This document shows, one piece after another, positions 6,543-12,310 of a stretch of 12,983 nt of DNA. The DNA is from Alphaproteobacteria bacterium (GTDB lineage: Bacteria > Pseudomonadota > Alphaproteobacteria > Caulobacterales > Caulobacteraceae). The notes beneath the pieces are model-generated. The model saw only the letters and a list, made by a program, of their open reading frames with translations, ran no database searches and was not told where the DNA came from. Each line of letters opens with the position of its first letter. Position 1 is the stretch's first letter. The position numbers and the translations under genes are program-made. The stretch is taken from positions 1-12,983 of the forward strand of contig JAHINZ010000191.1 in the NCBI GenBank assembly GCA_018895795.1. Direction: 5' to 3'.

Positions 6543-7006
6543 TTGATTTTCTGGTCCAGAATTTCAACCTGGTGCGCGGCCTGCACATCATTTCGGTCAT
6601 CGCCTGGATGGCCGGCATGCTGATGTTGCCCAGGATCTTCGTTTATCACATGAGCGTCGAGCCCGGCTCGAAGATGGACACGGTGTTCAAGCAGGCCGAA
6701 TTGCGGATCCTGCGTATCATCATCAATCCCGCCATGATCCTGTCCCTGGTCTTCGGCCTCGGTCTGGTCTTCGCCGACAGCGTCATTCGCGGCTGGAGCT
6801 TCCTGCTGCAGCCCTGGGTGCTGACCAAGATCGCCGCCCTGTTGTTCCTGTTCGGCTGGCATGGCTTCATGGCCGGTGCGCGCCGCAAGTTCGCCGACAA
6901 TCAGAACGCCCGCTCGGAAAAGTTCTGGCGGATGACCAACGAGCTGCCCTTCATCGCGGCGATCATCATCGTGCTGTCGGTGACGACCAAGTTCCTAAAC
7001 CACTAG
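6539..7006 (+). CDS. hemJ: Protoporphyrinogen IX oxidase, HemJ type (membrane protein)
   Basis: HemJ oxidises protoporphyrinogen IX to protoporphyrin IX in the inner membrane, the step just before ferrochelatase. The 155-residue product has about four hydrophobic segments (roughly 8-32, 58-78, 88-110 and 133-150). It carries the family signature RGLHIISVIAWMAGML near the N-terminus, including the conserved H16 expected to contact haem. The GTG at 6539-6541 is preceded by AAGGAG with 7-nt spacing. This is far better than an upstream in-frame ATG at 6485, which would add 18 unrelated residues from inside hemH. The start codon overlaps the hemH stop as GTGA. No hemG or hemY is in the window; with hemE and hemH next door the assignment is firm. 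Confidence 0.92.
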   Translation: MIDFLVQNFNLVRGLHIISVIAWMAGMLMLPRIFVYHMSVEPGSKMDTVFKQAELRILRIIINPAMILSLVFGLGLVFADSVIRGWSFLLQPWVLTKIAALLFLFGWHGFMAGARRKFADNQNARSEKFWRMTNELPFIAAIIIVLSVTTKFLNH

Positions 7007-7284
7007 GCGCCAGGCTCTGCGAGGCGGGTGACGCTTGACCCGCCTCGCGGCATGTGGTTCCCATCGGCGTCCGGCCTGACGCCACGCGTTCGGCCTGATG
7101 TCTTTCACGGACTGGCGCCCGTCCTGGCGCGCCCCCTGGAGCCTGGCTCCGAAGGTCCGTTCCCCAATCGATCCGCGTCGTCGTCATGACGCGCTCGTCG
7201 GGCCTCCGGGTTCGGCGAGAGAATGAAATCCCCTTCCGGCCGGATCGCGCCTCGCGTGGTCCGCGCCCCCGTTTGAGTCTGACC
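7007..7284 (+). other. rho leader / intergenic region with hairpin
   Basis: This 278-nt stretch between hemJ and rho has no convincing gene. It contains an 11-bp hairpin GCGAGGCGGGT/ACCCGCCTCGC (7019-7029 and 7038-7048, loop 8 nt) with no U-tract. It also has a short stem GGAGC/GCTCC (7038-7050 offset at 7138-7150) and two near-identical CGTYCGGCCTGAYG motifs (about 7069-7082 and 7088-7101). An open frame from 7186 runs into rho but lacks family similarity. rho mRNA leaders are known sites of autogenous attenuation in other bacteria; that role is possible here but unproven. Confidence 0.45.
7019..7048 (+). terminator. Hairpin downstream of hemJ, possible terminator without U-tract
   Basis: A perfect 11-bp inverted repeat with an 8-nt loop lies 12 nt after the hemJ stop codon. 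No run of T follows, so it is either a weak terminator, a 3' end stabiliser of the hemEHJ transcript, or part of the rho leader. TTGACC at 7035-7040 inside it could be a -35 element, but no matching -10 is obvious. Confidence 0.4.
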
Positions 7285-8697
7285 ATGACCGAAGACACCG
7301 AAAACGAAGTTTCCGCCCCGACCGAAGCCCTCGTCGACACCACGACTCCTGCCGAGGTTTCCGGCGCCGAGTCCGAGGACGGCGGCGAAGACGAAAGTTC
7401 AGGCGTCAGCGACGCCGTCGCCGCGCTTGGCCTCAAGACGATGTCTTTGCAGGAGCTGAAGGAGAAATCCCCGGCCGACCTGCTGGCGTTCGCCGAGACC
7501 TTCGAGGTCGAGAACGCCAACTCCATGCGCAAGCAGGACATGATGTTCGCGATCCTTAAGACCCTCGCCGAGGAAGGCGTGGAGATCTCGGGATCGGGCA
7601 CCATGGAAGTGCTGCAGGACGGTTTCGGCTTCCTGCGCTCGCCCGAGGCCAACTACCTTCCGGGTCCTGACGATATCTATGTTTCGCCGTCGCAGATCCG
7701 CAAGTATGGCCTGCGCACCGGCGACACGGTCGACGGCGCCATCCGCGCCCCGCGCGAGGGCGAGCGCTATTTCGCCCTGACCGGCGTGGGCCTGATCAAT
7801 TTCGAGAGCCCCGACAACGTCAAACACAAGATCCACTTCGACAACCTGACGCCGCTCTATCCCGAAGAGCGCCTGAACATGGAACTTCCCGATCCGACCG
7901 TGAAGGATCGCTCAGGCCGGATCATCGATATCGTGGCGCCGCTGGGCAAGGGTCAGCGCTGCCTGATCGTCGCTCCGCCGCGGGTCGGCAAGACGGTGAT
8001 GCTGCAGAACATCGCCAAGTCGATCGAGACCAACCACCCCGAGTGCTACCTGATCGTCTTGCTGATCGATGAGCGTCCGGAAGAAGTCACTGACATGCAG
8101 CGCACGGTTAAGGGCGAGGTGATCGCCTCGACCTTCGATGAACCGGCCACCCGCCACGTTCAGGTCGCCGAGATGGTCATCGAAAAGGCCAAGCGCTTGG
8201 TCGAGCACAAGCGCGACGTCGTGATCCTGCTGGACTCGGTCACCCGTCTGGGCCGCGCCTACAACACCACCGTCCCGTCATCGGGCAAGGTCCTGACCGG
8301 CGGCGTCGACGCCAACGCCCTGCAGCGCCCCAAGCGCTTCTTCGGCGCCGCGCGGAATGTGGAGGAAGGCGGCAGCCTCTCGATCATCGCCACCGCCCTG
8401 ATCGACACCGGCAGCCGGATGGACGAGGTGATCTTCGAAGAGTTCAAGGGCACCGGTAATTCGGAAATCATCCTGGACCGCAAGGTCGCCGACAAGCGGA
8501 TCTTCCCGGCCATCGACGTGCTGAAGTCCGGCACCCGCAAGGAGGAACTGATCACCCCGCGCGATCAGCTGCAGAAGACCTATGTCCTGCGCCGGATCCT
8601 CAATCCGATGGGCGCGTCGGACGCGATCGAGTTCCTGCTGGAGAAGATGCGCCAGTCCAAGACCAACGGCGATTTCTTCCAGTCGATGAACACCTGA
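7285..8697 (+). CDS. rho: Transcription termination factor Rho
   Basis: Rho is the hexameric RNA-dependent ATPase that terminates transcription. The 470-residue protein aligns from about residue 52 onward with the standard 419-residue E. coli form. It has the N-terminal helix bundle (LKEKSPADLL...MRKQDMMFAI) and the cold-shock RNA-binding fold with DGFGFLRSP (112-120) and DDIYVSPSQIR. The Walker A loop is PPRVGKT (231-237), with LLIDERPEEV, the Q-loop region VLTGGVDANAL and the R-loop EEFKGTGN. The first ~50 residues are an acidic Ser/Glu/Asp-rich extension, probably disordered. The ATG at 7285 precedes this extension; an upstream in-frame start at 7186 adds basic sequence with no similarity. 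The ribosome binding site is weak (GAG, 7-nt spacing). A strong terminator follows the gene. Confidence 0.96.
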   Translation: MTEDTENEVSAPTEALVDTTTPAEVSGAESEDGGEDESSGVSDAVAALGLKTMSLQELKEKSPADLLAFAETFEVENANSMRKQDMMFAILKTLAEEGVEISGSGTMEVLQDGFGFLRSPEANYLPGPDDIYVSPSQIRKYGLRTGDTVDGAIRAPREGERYFALTGVGLINFESPDNVKHKIHFDNLTPLYPEERLNMELPDPTVKDRSGRIIDIVAPLGKGQRCLIVAPPRVGKTVMLQNIAKSIETNHPECYLIVLLIDERPEEVTDMQRTVKGEVIASTFDEPATRHVQVAEMVIEKAKRLVEHKRDVVILLDSVTRLGRAYNTTVPSSGKVLTGGVDANALQRPKRFFGAARNVEEGGSLSIIATALIDTGSRMDEVIFEEFKGTGNSEIILDRKVADKRIFPAIDVLKSGTRKEELITPRDQLQKTYVLRRILNPMGASDAIEFLLEKMRQSKTNGDFFQSMNT

Positions 8698-8722
8698 TCG
8701 GCGACGGGTAGGGCTGAAATGC

Positions 8723-8753
8723 AAAAGCGCCGGGGGCATACCCCGGCGCTTTT
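8723..8753. terminator. Bidirectional intrinsic terminator between rho and the oxidoreductase gene
   Basis: A 13-bp perfect stem, AAAAGCGCCGGGG-type arms at 8723-8735 and 8741-8753, encloses the 5-nt loop GCATA. On the plus strand it ends in six T residues (8750-8755), a textbook intrinsic terminator for rho. On the minus strand the A-run gives four U, so it can also end the convergent oxidoreductase transcript, whose stop codon is at 8778-8780. Confidence 0.93.
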
Positions 8754-8777
8754 TTCTTGGTCGGACCGGTAAAAGTC

Positions 8778-9743
8778 CTACGGCAGGAGGACGGTGGCGC
8801 CGGTCGTACGGCGGGCTTCGAGCGCCTCGTGGGCGGCGCGGGCCTCCGCCAGCGGGAAGGTCTGGCCGATGTCGATCCGGACCGCGCCGGAGGCCAGAAC
8901 CGCGAACAGGGCCGCGGCGCTGTCGTCCAGTTCCTGGGTGGTGACGATATAGTCGAACAGCTTGGGCCGGGTCAGGAACAGCGACTTGCCGACCAGCTCC
9001 AGTGGCGAGAAGGGCGGGGCGGGTCCCGAGGCGTTGCCGAAGGTGACCAGCATGCCCCGCCGCGCCAGGCTCTTGAGGCTGGCGGAGAAGGTGTCCTTGC
9101 CAACCCCGTCATAGACCACGGCGACGCCCTGGTTGGCGGTGATCTCGGCGACGCGGGCGGCGACATCGTCCTGGCGGTACAGGATCACGTGGTCGGCTCC
9201 GAAGTCCCGGGCGATCACGGCCTTGGCCTCCGAACCGACCGTGGCGATCACGCTCGCCCCCAGGGCCTTGCACCACTGAACCAGAATCGAGCCCACGCCG
9301 CCGGCGGCCGCATGAACCAGGACGACATCCTGGGGTTTCACGTGGAAACATCGGCGGACCAGGAACTCGGCCGTCATGCCCTTGAGCAGGGCGGCCGCCG
9401 CGGTCTCCAGACTGACGGCGTCGGGAACCTTCACGGCGCGGTCTGCCGCGACCACGGCCGCCTCGCTATAGGCGCCGAGCGCGCCATTATAGGCCACGCG
9501 GTCGCCGATCTCGAAGCGGGTGACGCCTTCTCCCAAGGCCTCGACAACGCCAGCCGCTTCAAGTCCGAGCACAGCCGGCAATGGCACCGGATAAAGGCCC
9601 GAGCGGTGGTAGGTGTCGATGAAGTTCAGGCCAACGGCCTGGTGGCGGATCAGGATCTGACCCGGCCCCGGGGTGGGGACGGCCAGGTCGACCGCCTCGA
9701 GCGCCTCGGGGCCGCCGGCCTTCTGTATCTGGATGGCGAGCAT
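8778..9743 (-). CDS. NAD(P)H:quinone oxidoreductase, zinc-free MDR/zeta-crystallin type
   Basis: The 321-residue protein is a medium-chain dehydrogenase/reductase of the quinone oxidoreductase (QorA) group, reducing quinones or related electrophiles with NADPH. Evidence includes the N-terminal GroES-like fold with GLNFIDTYHRSGLYP (38-52), PAVLGLEAAGVVE (56-68), and the Rossmann nucleotide loop AAAGGVGS (145-152). The structural and catalytic zinc ligands of alcohol dehydrogenases are absent, which fits this subgroup. The ATG at 9741-9743 lies 3 nt after the dienelactone-hydrolase-like gene, so the two are cotranscribed. The codons for FHVK (133-136) contain a parS-like sequence. The exact substrate is unknown. 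Confidence 0.9.
   Translation of the reverse strand: MLAIQIQKAGGPEALEAVDLAVPTPGPGQILIRHQAVGLNFIDTYHRSGLYPVPLPAVLGLEAAGVVEALGEGVTRFEIGDRVAYNGALGAYSEAAVVAADRAVKVPDAVSLETAAAALLKGMTAEFLVRRCFHVKPQDVVLVHAAAGGVGSILVQWCKALGASVIATVGSEAKAVIARDFGADHVILYRQDDVAARVAEITANQGVAVVYDGVGKDTFSASLKSLARRGMLVTFGNASGPAPPFSPLELVGKSLFLTRPKLFDYIVTTQELDDSAAALFAVLASGAVRIDIGQTFPLAEARAAHEALEARRTTGATVLLP
9334..9349. promoter_or_regulatory. Weak parS-like sequence inside the oxidoreductase gene
   Basis: GTTTCCACGTGAAACC (minus strand) is centred on CACGTG. It matches the inner 14-mer parS core GTTNCACGTGNAAC at 13 of 14 positions but fails at both outer positions of the 16-mer. It is coding DNA (FHVK), so it could be chance. 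Confidence 0.3.
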
Positions 9744-9746
9744 GGT

Positions 9747-10442
9747 CTAGGCCAGGTTAGCTTTGAAGAAGGCCAGGCTGCGACCGTTAGCCTTGGCCGC
9801 GTCGGCGGCGTCATAGTGCGCGCCGCCCTCGCGGGCGAAGGCGTGGTCGCGGCCGGCATAGGTATGGATCTCGATCTGCGGATGGTCCTTCAGCGCGGCA
9901 AGGATCACCTGGCGAGCTTCCGGCGGCACGAATTGATCCTGTTCGCCGATGTGCATCAGCAGGGGCCGGGCCAGCTTGTCGGCCTCGCCCACGTGCTTTT
10001 CCAGCCCGACGCCGTAGTAAGAAACGCACGCGTCGGCGTCGGTGCGCGTGGCGGTCAGGAAGGCCAGCAGTCCGCCCAGGCAATAGCCGACCGCGCCGAC
10101 CTTGCCGGACACGCCGGGCAGGGCGCGGGCGGCGGCGATGGTCGCGGCGATATCGCCCACGCCGGCGTCGACGTCGAACGCATTGAACAGCTCAAAGGCG
10201 CGTTTCCATTCCGCCTCGGACTGGTCGGTGATGTCGATGCCCGGTTCGATCCGCCAGAACAGGTCGGGGCAGATGGCGATGTAGCCCTGGGCCGCTAGCC
10301 CGTCACAGATGTCGCGCATCACCTTGTTGACGCCGAAGATCTCCTGGATCACGACGATGGCGGGCGCGGGGGTTGCCTGGGGTCGCGCCACATAGGCCGA
10401 GAAGGCGCCGTCTGGGGTGGTGATTGTGAGGGTCTCAGGCAT
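9747..10442 (-). CDS. Dienelactone hydrolase family protein (carboxymethylenebutenolidase-like)
   Basis: This alpha/beta hydrolase of 231 residues has the dienelactone hydrolase catalytic triad: C121 in GAVGYCLGG, D169 in HIGEQDQFVP and H200 in GRDHAFAR. E34 lies in the VIQEIFGVN motif that positions the cysteine. The family opens lactone rings such as dienelactone in chloroaromatic degradation, but many chromosomal members have other, often unknown, ester substrates. No catabolic genes are nearby, so the true substrate is open. The start at 10440-10442 (MPETLTITTPDG) has GGAG about 9 nt upstream. A longer form from 10484 would add 14 basic residues. It is the first gene of a two-gene unit with the quinone oxidoreductase (3-nt gap), divergent from the DUF6489-like gene. 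Confidence 0.9.
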   Translation of the reverse strand: MPETLTITTPDGAFSAYVARPQATPAPAIVVIQEIFGVNKVMRDICDGLAAQGYIAICPDLFWRIEPGIDITDQSEAEWKRAFELFNAFDVDAGVGDIAATIAAARALPGVSGKVGAVGYCLGGLLAFLTATRTDADACVSYYGVGLEKHVGEADKLARPLLMHIGEQDQFVPPEARQVILAALKDHPQIEIHTYAGRDHAFAREGGAHYDAADAAKANGRSLAFFKANLA

Positions 10443-10551
10443 CGGGGCTCTCCGTCGCTTGGGGTCGATGTGATTTTCGACCAAAGCGCTCTAACGTGAC
10501 GCGTCGGGCCTGGCCCATAACAATATCGTGCCCTGACCTGAGGGAACCGCC

Positions 10552-10797
10552 ATGAAGATGACGATCGAGATCGACTGCACGCCTGTCGAGGCCCGGACCT
10601 TTCTGGGTCTGCCTGATGTCAGCAGCCTCAACGACCACCTGGTCAAGGAGATGCAGACGCGCATGGACGCCAATATGGCCATGCTGGCGCCCGAGGAACT
10701 GATGAAGAACTGGATGGCGTTCGGGGCCGGCGCTCAGGACCAGTTCCGCAAGCTGATGACCGCCGCGGCCGGCGCGGCGGCGGGCAAGCGCGACTGA
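10552..10797 (+). CDS. Small DUF6489-like protein upstream of mnmE
   Basis: This 81-residue protein begins MKMTIEIDCTPVEARTFLGLPD and continues as amphipathic helices (NDHLVKEMQTRMDANMAML, then PEELMKNWM) ending in an Ala/Gly-rich tail. I recognise it as resembling the DUF6489 family of alphaproteobacteria, from memory only; no function is established. There is no signal peptide or membrane segment. The ATG at 10552 has GAGGGA at 10540-10545, a good ribosome binding site. The stop codon overlaps the mnmE start by one base (TGATG), so mnmE is probably translationally coupled to it, suggesting cotranscription and perhaps a related role. A promoter should lie in 10443-10551, but I cannot assign it. 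Confidence 0.85.
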   Translation: MKMTIEIDCTPVEARTFLGLPDVSSLNDHLVKEMQTRMDANMAMLAPEELMKNWMAFGAGAQDQFRKLMTAAAGAAAGKRD

Positions 10798-12140
10798 TGA
10801 CGCGAACGATCTTCGCGCCGGCCACGGCGGCCGGCCGGTCGGCGGTGGCGGTGGTGCGCGTATCGGGCCCCGCCACCCGTGACGTCGTGGCGACCCTGGC
10901 GGGTAAGGTTCCGTCCCCGCGTCAGGCCGGTCTGCGCCGGCTGCGGCATGACGGGGTCGAGCTCGATGAGGCCCTGGTGCTCTTCTTCCAGGGTCCGGCC
11001 AGCTATACCGGCGAAGACTGCGCGGAGTTTCACGTGCATGGCGGGCGGGCCGTGGTCGAGGCTGTCCTTGAAGCCCTGACCGCCCTGGGCCTGCGTCTGG
11101 CCGAGCCCGGCGAGTTTACCCGCCGCGCCTTCGAGAACGGCAAGTTGGACCTGGCCCAGGCCGAAGGGGTCGCCGATCTGATCGACGCCGAAACCGATGG
11201 ACAGCGCCGCCAAGCCTTGGGCCAGATCGGCGGGGCGTTGAGCCAGCGCTATGAACGGTGGCGCGACCTCCTCGTGCACGCCCTGGCCATGCTGGAAGCA
11301 GCCGTGGACTTTCCCGACGAGGACTTGCCCGAGGAAGTCGCGGCTCGCGCCCGGCCGGGACTTGAAGTGCTCAAGGCCGAGATTGACGCGGCCCTGGCCG
11401 ATGCGTCACGGGGCCGGCGGGTCCGCGACGGTTTTAGGATCGCCCTGGTCGGCGCGCCGAACGCCGGCAAGAGCACCTTGCTCAATGGGCTGGTCCAGCG
11501 CGAGGCGGCCATCGTCACCGACATTGCCGGCACCACGCGAGACATCATCGAGGTTCCGTTGGTCCTGTCGGGCTATCGGGTTTTGCTGGCCGACACGGCG
11601 GGACTGCGGGTGACTGGCGATGCGATCGAGGCGGAGGGCGTTCGTCGGGCCCGCGCCTGGGCCGCCGAGGCGGATCTACGGATCTGGGTCGTCGACGGCT
11701 TGCACGTGAAACAGCCGGGCAGGGAGGGCGAGGACCTTCTGGTCCCTGGCGACTGGGTGGCGATCAACAAGCTTGATATCGCCGATCGAGAGGCGGTCTC
11801 CGAAGCCGAAGACTTCTTTGCGGAACAGGGCCTGACCGTCGAGCGGCTGACGGCGCGGTCCGCTGACGCGGTGGACGCCCTGAGGGCCCGGTTGTCCGCT
11901 CACGTGGTGTCGGCGCTCTCGGGATCGGAGTTTCCAGCGGCGACACGGCTGAGGCACGCCGAGCGGCTGGGGGAGGCGAGGGGCTATCTGGACCGGGCGC
12001 TCTCCGATGTTGGGCTGGCGGTCGAACTGGCCGCCGAGGATGTTCGCCTGGCTGCCCGTGCCCTCTCCAAGATCACCGGCCGCATAGACGCCGAGGATGT
12101 ACTGGATCGGGTGTTCTCAAGCTTCTGTATTGGTAAATAG
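10797..12140 (+). CDS. mnmE: tRNA uridine-5-carboxymethylaminomethyl(34) synthesis GTPase MnmE (TrmE)
   Basis: MnmE works with MnmG to add the (carboxymethyl)aminomethyl group to the wobble uridine of certain tRNAs, using GTP, methylene-tetrahydrofolate and FAD. The 447-residue protein has the folate-binding N-terminal domain (GPASYTGEDCAEFHVHGG at 66-83) and the helical domain with EFTRRAFENGKLDL. The inserted G domain shows G1 GAPNAGKS (219-226), G2 GTTRD (245-249), G3 DTAG (266-269) and G4 NKLD (324-327). The C-terminal CIGK supplies the catalytic C444. It starts at 10797 overlapping the upstream small gene. Its partner mnmG follows after 170 nt that hold parS sites. Codons around LHVKQ (302-306) contain a parS-like sequence. 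Confidence 0.96.
   Translation: MTRTIFAPATAAGRSAVAVVRVSGPATRDVVATLAGKVPSPRQAGLRRLRHDGVELDEALVLFFQGPASYTGEDCAEFHVHGGRAVVEAVLEALTALGLRLAEPGEFTRRAFENGKLDLAQAEGVADLIDAETDGQRRQALGQIGGALSQRYERWRDLLVHALAMLEAAVDFPDEDLPEEVAARARPGLEVLKAEIDAALADASRGRRVRDGFRIALVGAPNAGKSTLLNGLVQREAAIVTDIAGTTRDIIEVPLVLSGYRVLLADTAGLRVTGDAIEAEGVRRARAWAAEADLRIWVVDGLHVKQPGREGEDLLVPGDWVAINKLDIADREAVSEAEDFFAEQGLTVERLTARSADAVDALRARLSAHVVSALSGSEFPAATRLRHAERLGEARGYLDRALSDVGLAVELAAEDVRLAARALSKITGRIDAEDVLDRVFSSFCIGK
11698..11713. promoter_or_regulatory. parS-like sequence inside mnmE
   Basis: GCTTGCACGTGAAACA matches the parS consensus TGTTNCACGTGNAACA except at the first two positions; the right half-site is perfect. It lies 428 nt left of the parS pair, within mnmE codons for LHVKQ. 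Proximity to the clear parS sites makes ParB binding plausible. Confidence 0.5.
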
Positions 12141-12156
12141 CGTTCCACGTGAAACA
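12141..12156 (+). promoter_or_regulatory. parS: parS site 1 (ParB binding)
   Basis: CGTTCCACGTGAAACA starts immediately after the mnmE stop codon. It matches the parS 16-mer TGTTNCACGTGNAACA except at the first base. An identical copy in inverted orientation lies at 12199-12214. The distance to the candidate origin (about 7.7 kb) and the mnmE-mnmG context match the Caulobacter centromere location. Confidence 0.92.
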
Positions 12157-12164
12157 TCGACAGC

Positions 12165-12173
12165 TTATCCACA
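12165..12173 (+). promoter_or_regulatory. Perfect consensus DnaA box between the parS sites
   Basis: TTATCCACA is an exact match to the high-affinity DnaA box. I see no such match in the candidate origin. It sits between the two parS sites, upstream of mnmG, so it may be a DnaA-regulated promoter element or a DnaA titration site. Confidence 0.8.
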
Positions 12174-12198
12174 GGCTGATCACAGCATCGCGCACCGG

Positions 12199-12214
12199 TG
12201 TTTCACGTGGAACG
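12199..12214 (-). promoter_or_regulatory. parS: parS site 2 (ParB binding), inverted copy
   Basis: TGTTTCACGTGGAACG is the exact reverse complement of the 16-mer at 12141-12156. Together they form a perfect inverted repeat with a 42-nt spacer. It matches the parS consensus except at the final base. Confidence 0.92.
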
Positions 12215-12219
12215 TCCCG

Positions 12220-12262
12220 GAGTCACGTCGACCTTTTCGCCCGGAGCGCGTATATGTGACTC
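12220..12262. promoter_or_regulatory. Two GANTC (CcrM) sites in the mnmG upstream region
   Basis: GAGTC at 12220-12224 and GACTC at 12258-12262 flank a possible AT-containing promoter stretch (TATATG at 12251-12256). Two sites this close are uncommon in Caulobacterales, where GANTC is sparse. Methylation-sensitive transcription of mnmG is a possibility, by inference only. Confidence 0.45.
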
Positions 12263-12265
12263 CAG

Positions 12266-12289
12266 CGCCCCCGTCAGACCCCGGGGGCG
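12266..12289 (+). repeat. GC-rich hairpin just upstream of mnmG
   Basis: CGCCCCCG (12266-12273) pairs with CGGGGGCG (12282-12289) around an 8-nt loop. No U-tract follows. It ends 8 nt before the GAGG ribosome binding site of mnmG (12298-12301), so it could limit readthrough from mnmE or influence mnmG translation initiation. Confidence 0.5.
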
Positions 12290-12310
12290 TTCGCATTGAG
12301 GCGCGTACCT

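Noticed and set aside
7186..7284. Upstream ATG start for rho
   Set aside because: The extra 33 residues are basic and lack similarity, and the leader holds repeats and stems; ATG 7285 is more consistent, although N-terminal proof is lacking.
8757..10298. Long plus-strand open frame opposite the oxidoreductase and hydrolase genes
   Set aside because: It starts at a TTG on the terminator tail, shows no recognisable domain and is antisense to two genes with intact active sites.
11026..11041. CACGTG-centred sequence in mnmE (AGTTTCAC-GTGCATGG) as a parS site
   Set aside because: The left half is good but the right half has several mismatches, and the codons encode the conserved FHVHGG motif, which explains the sequence.
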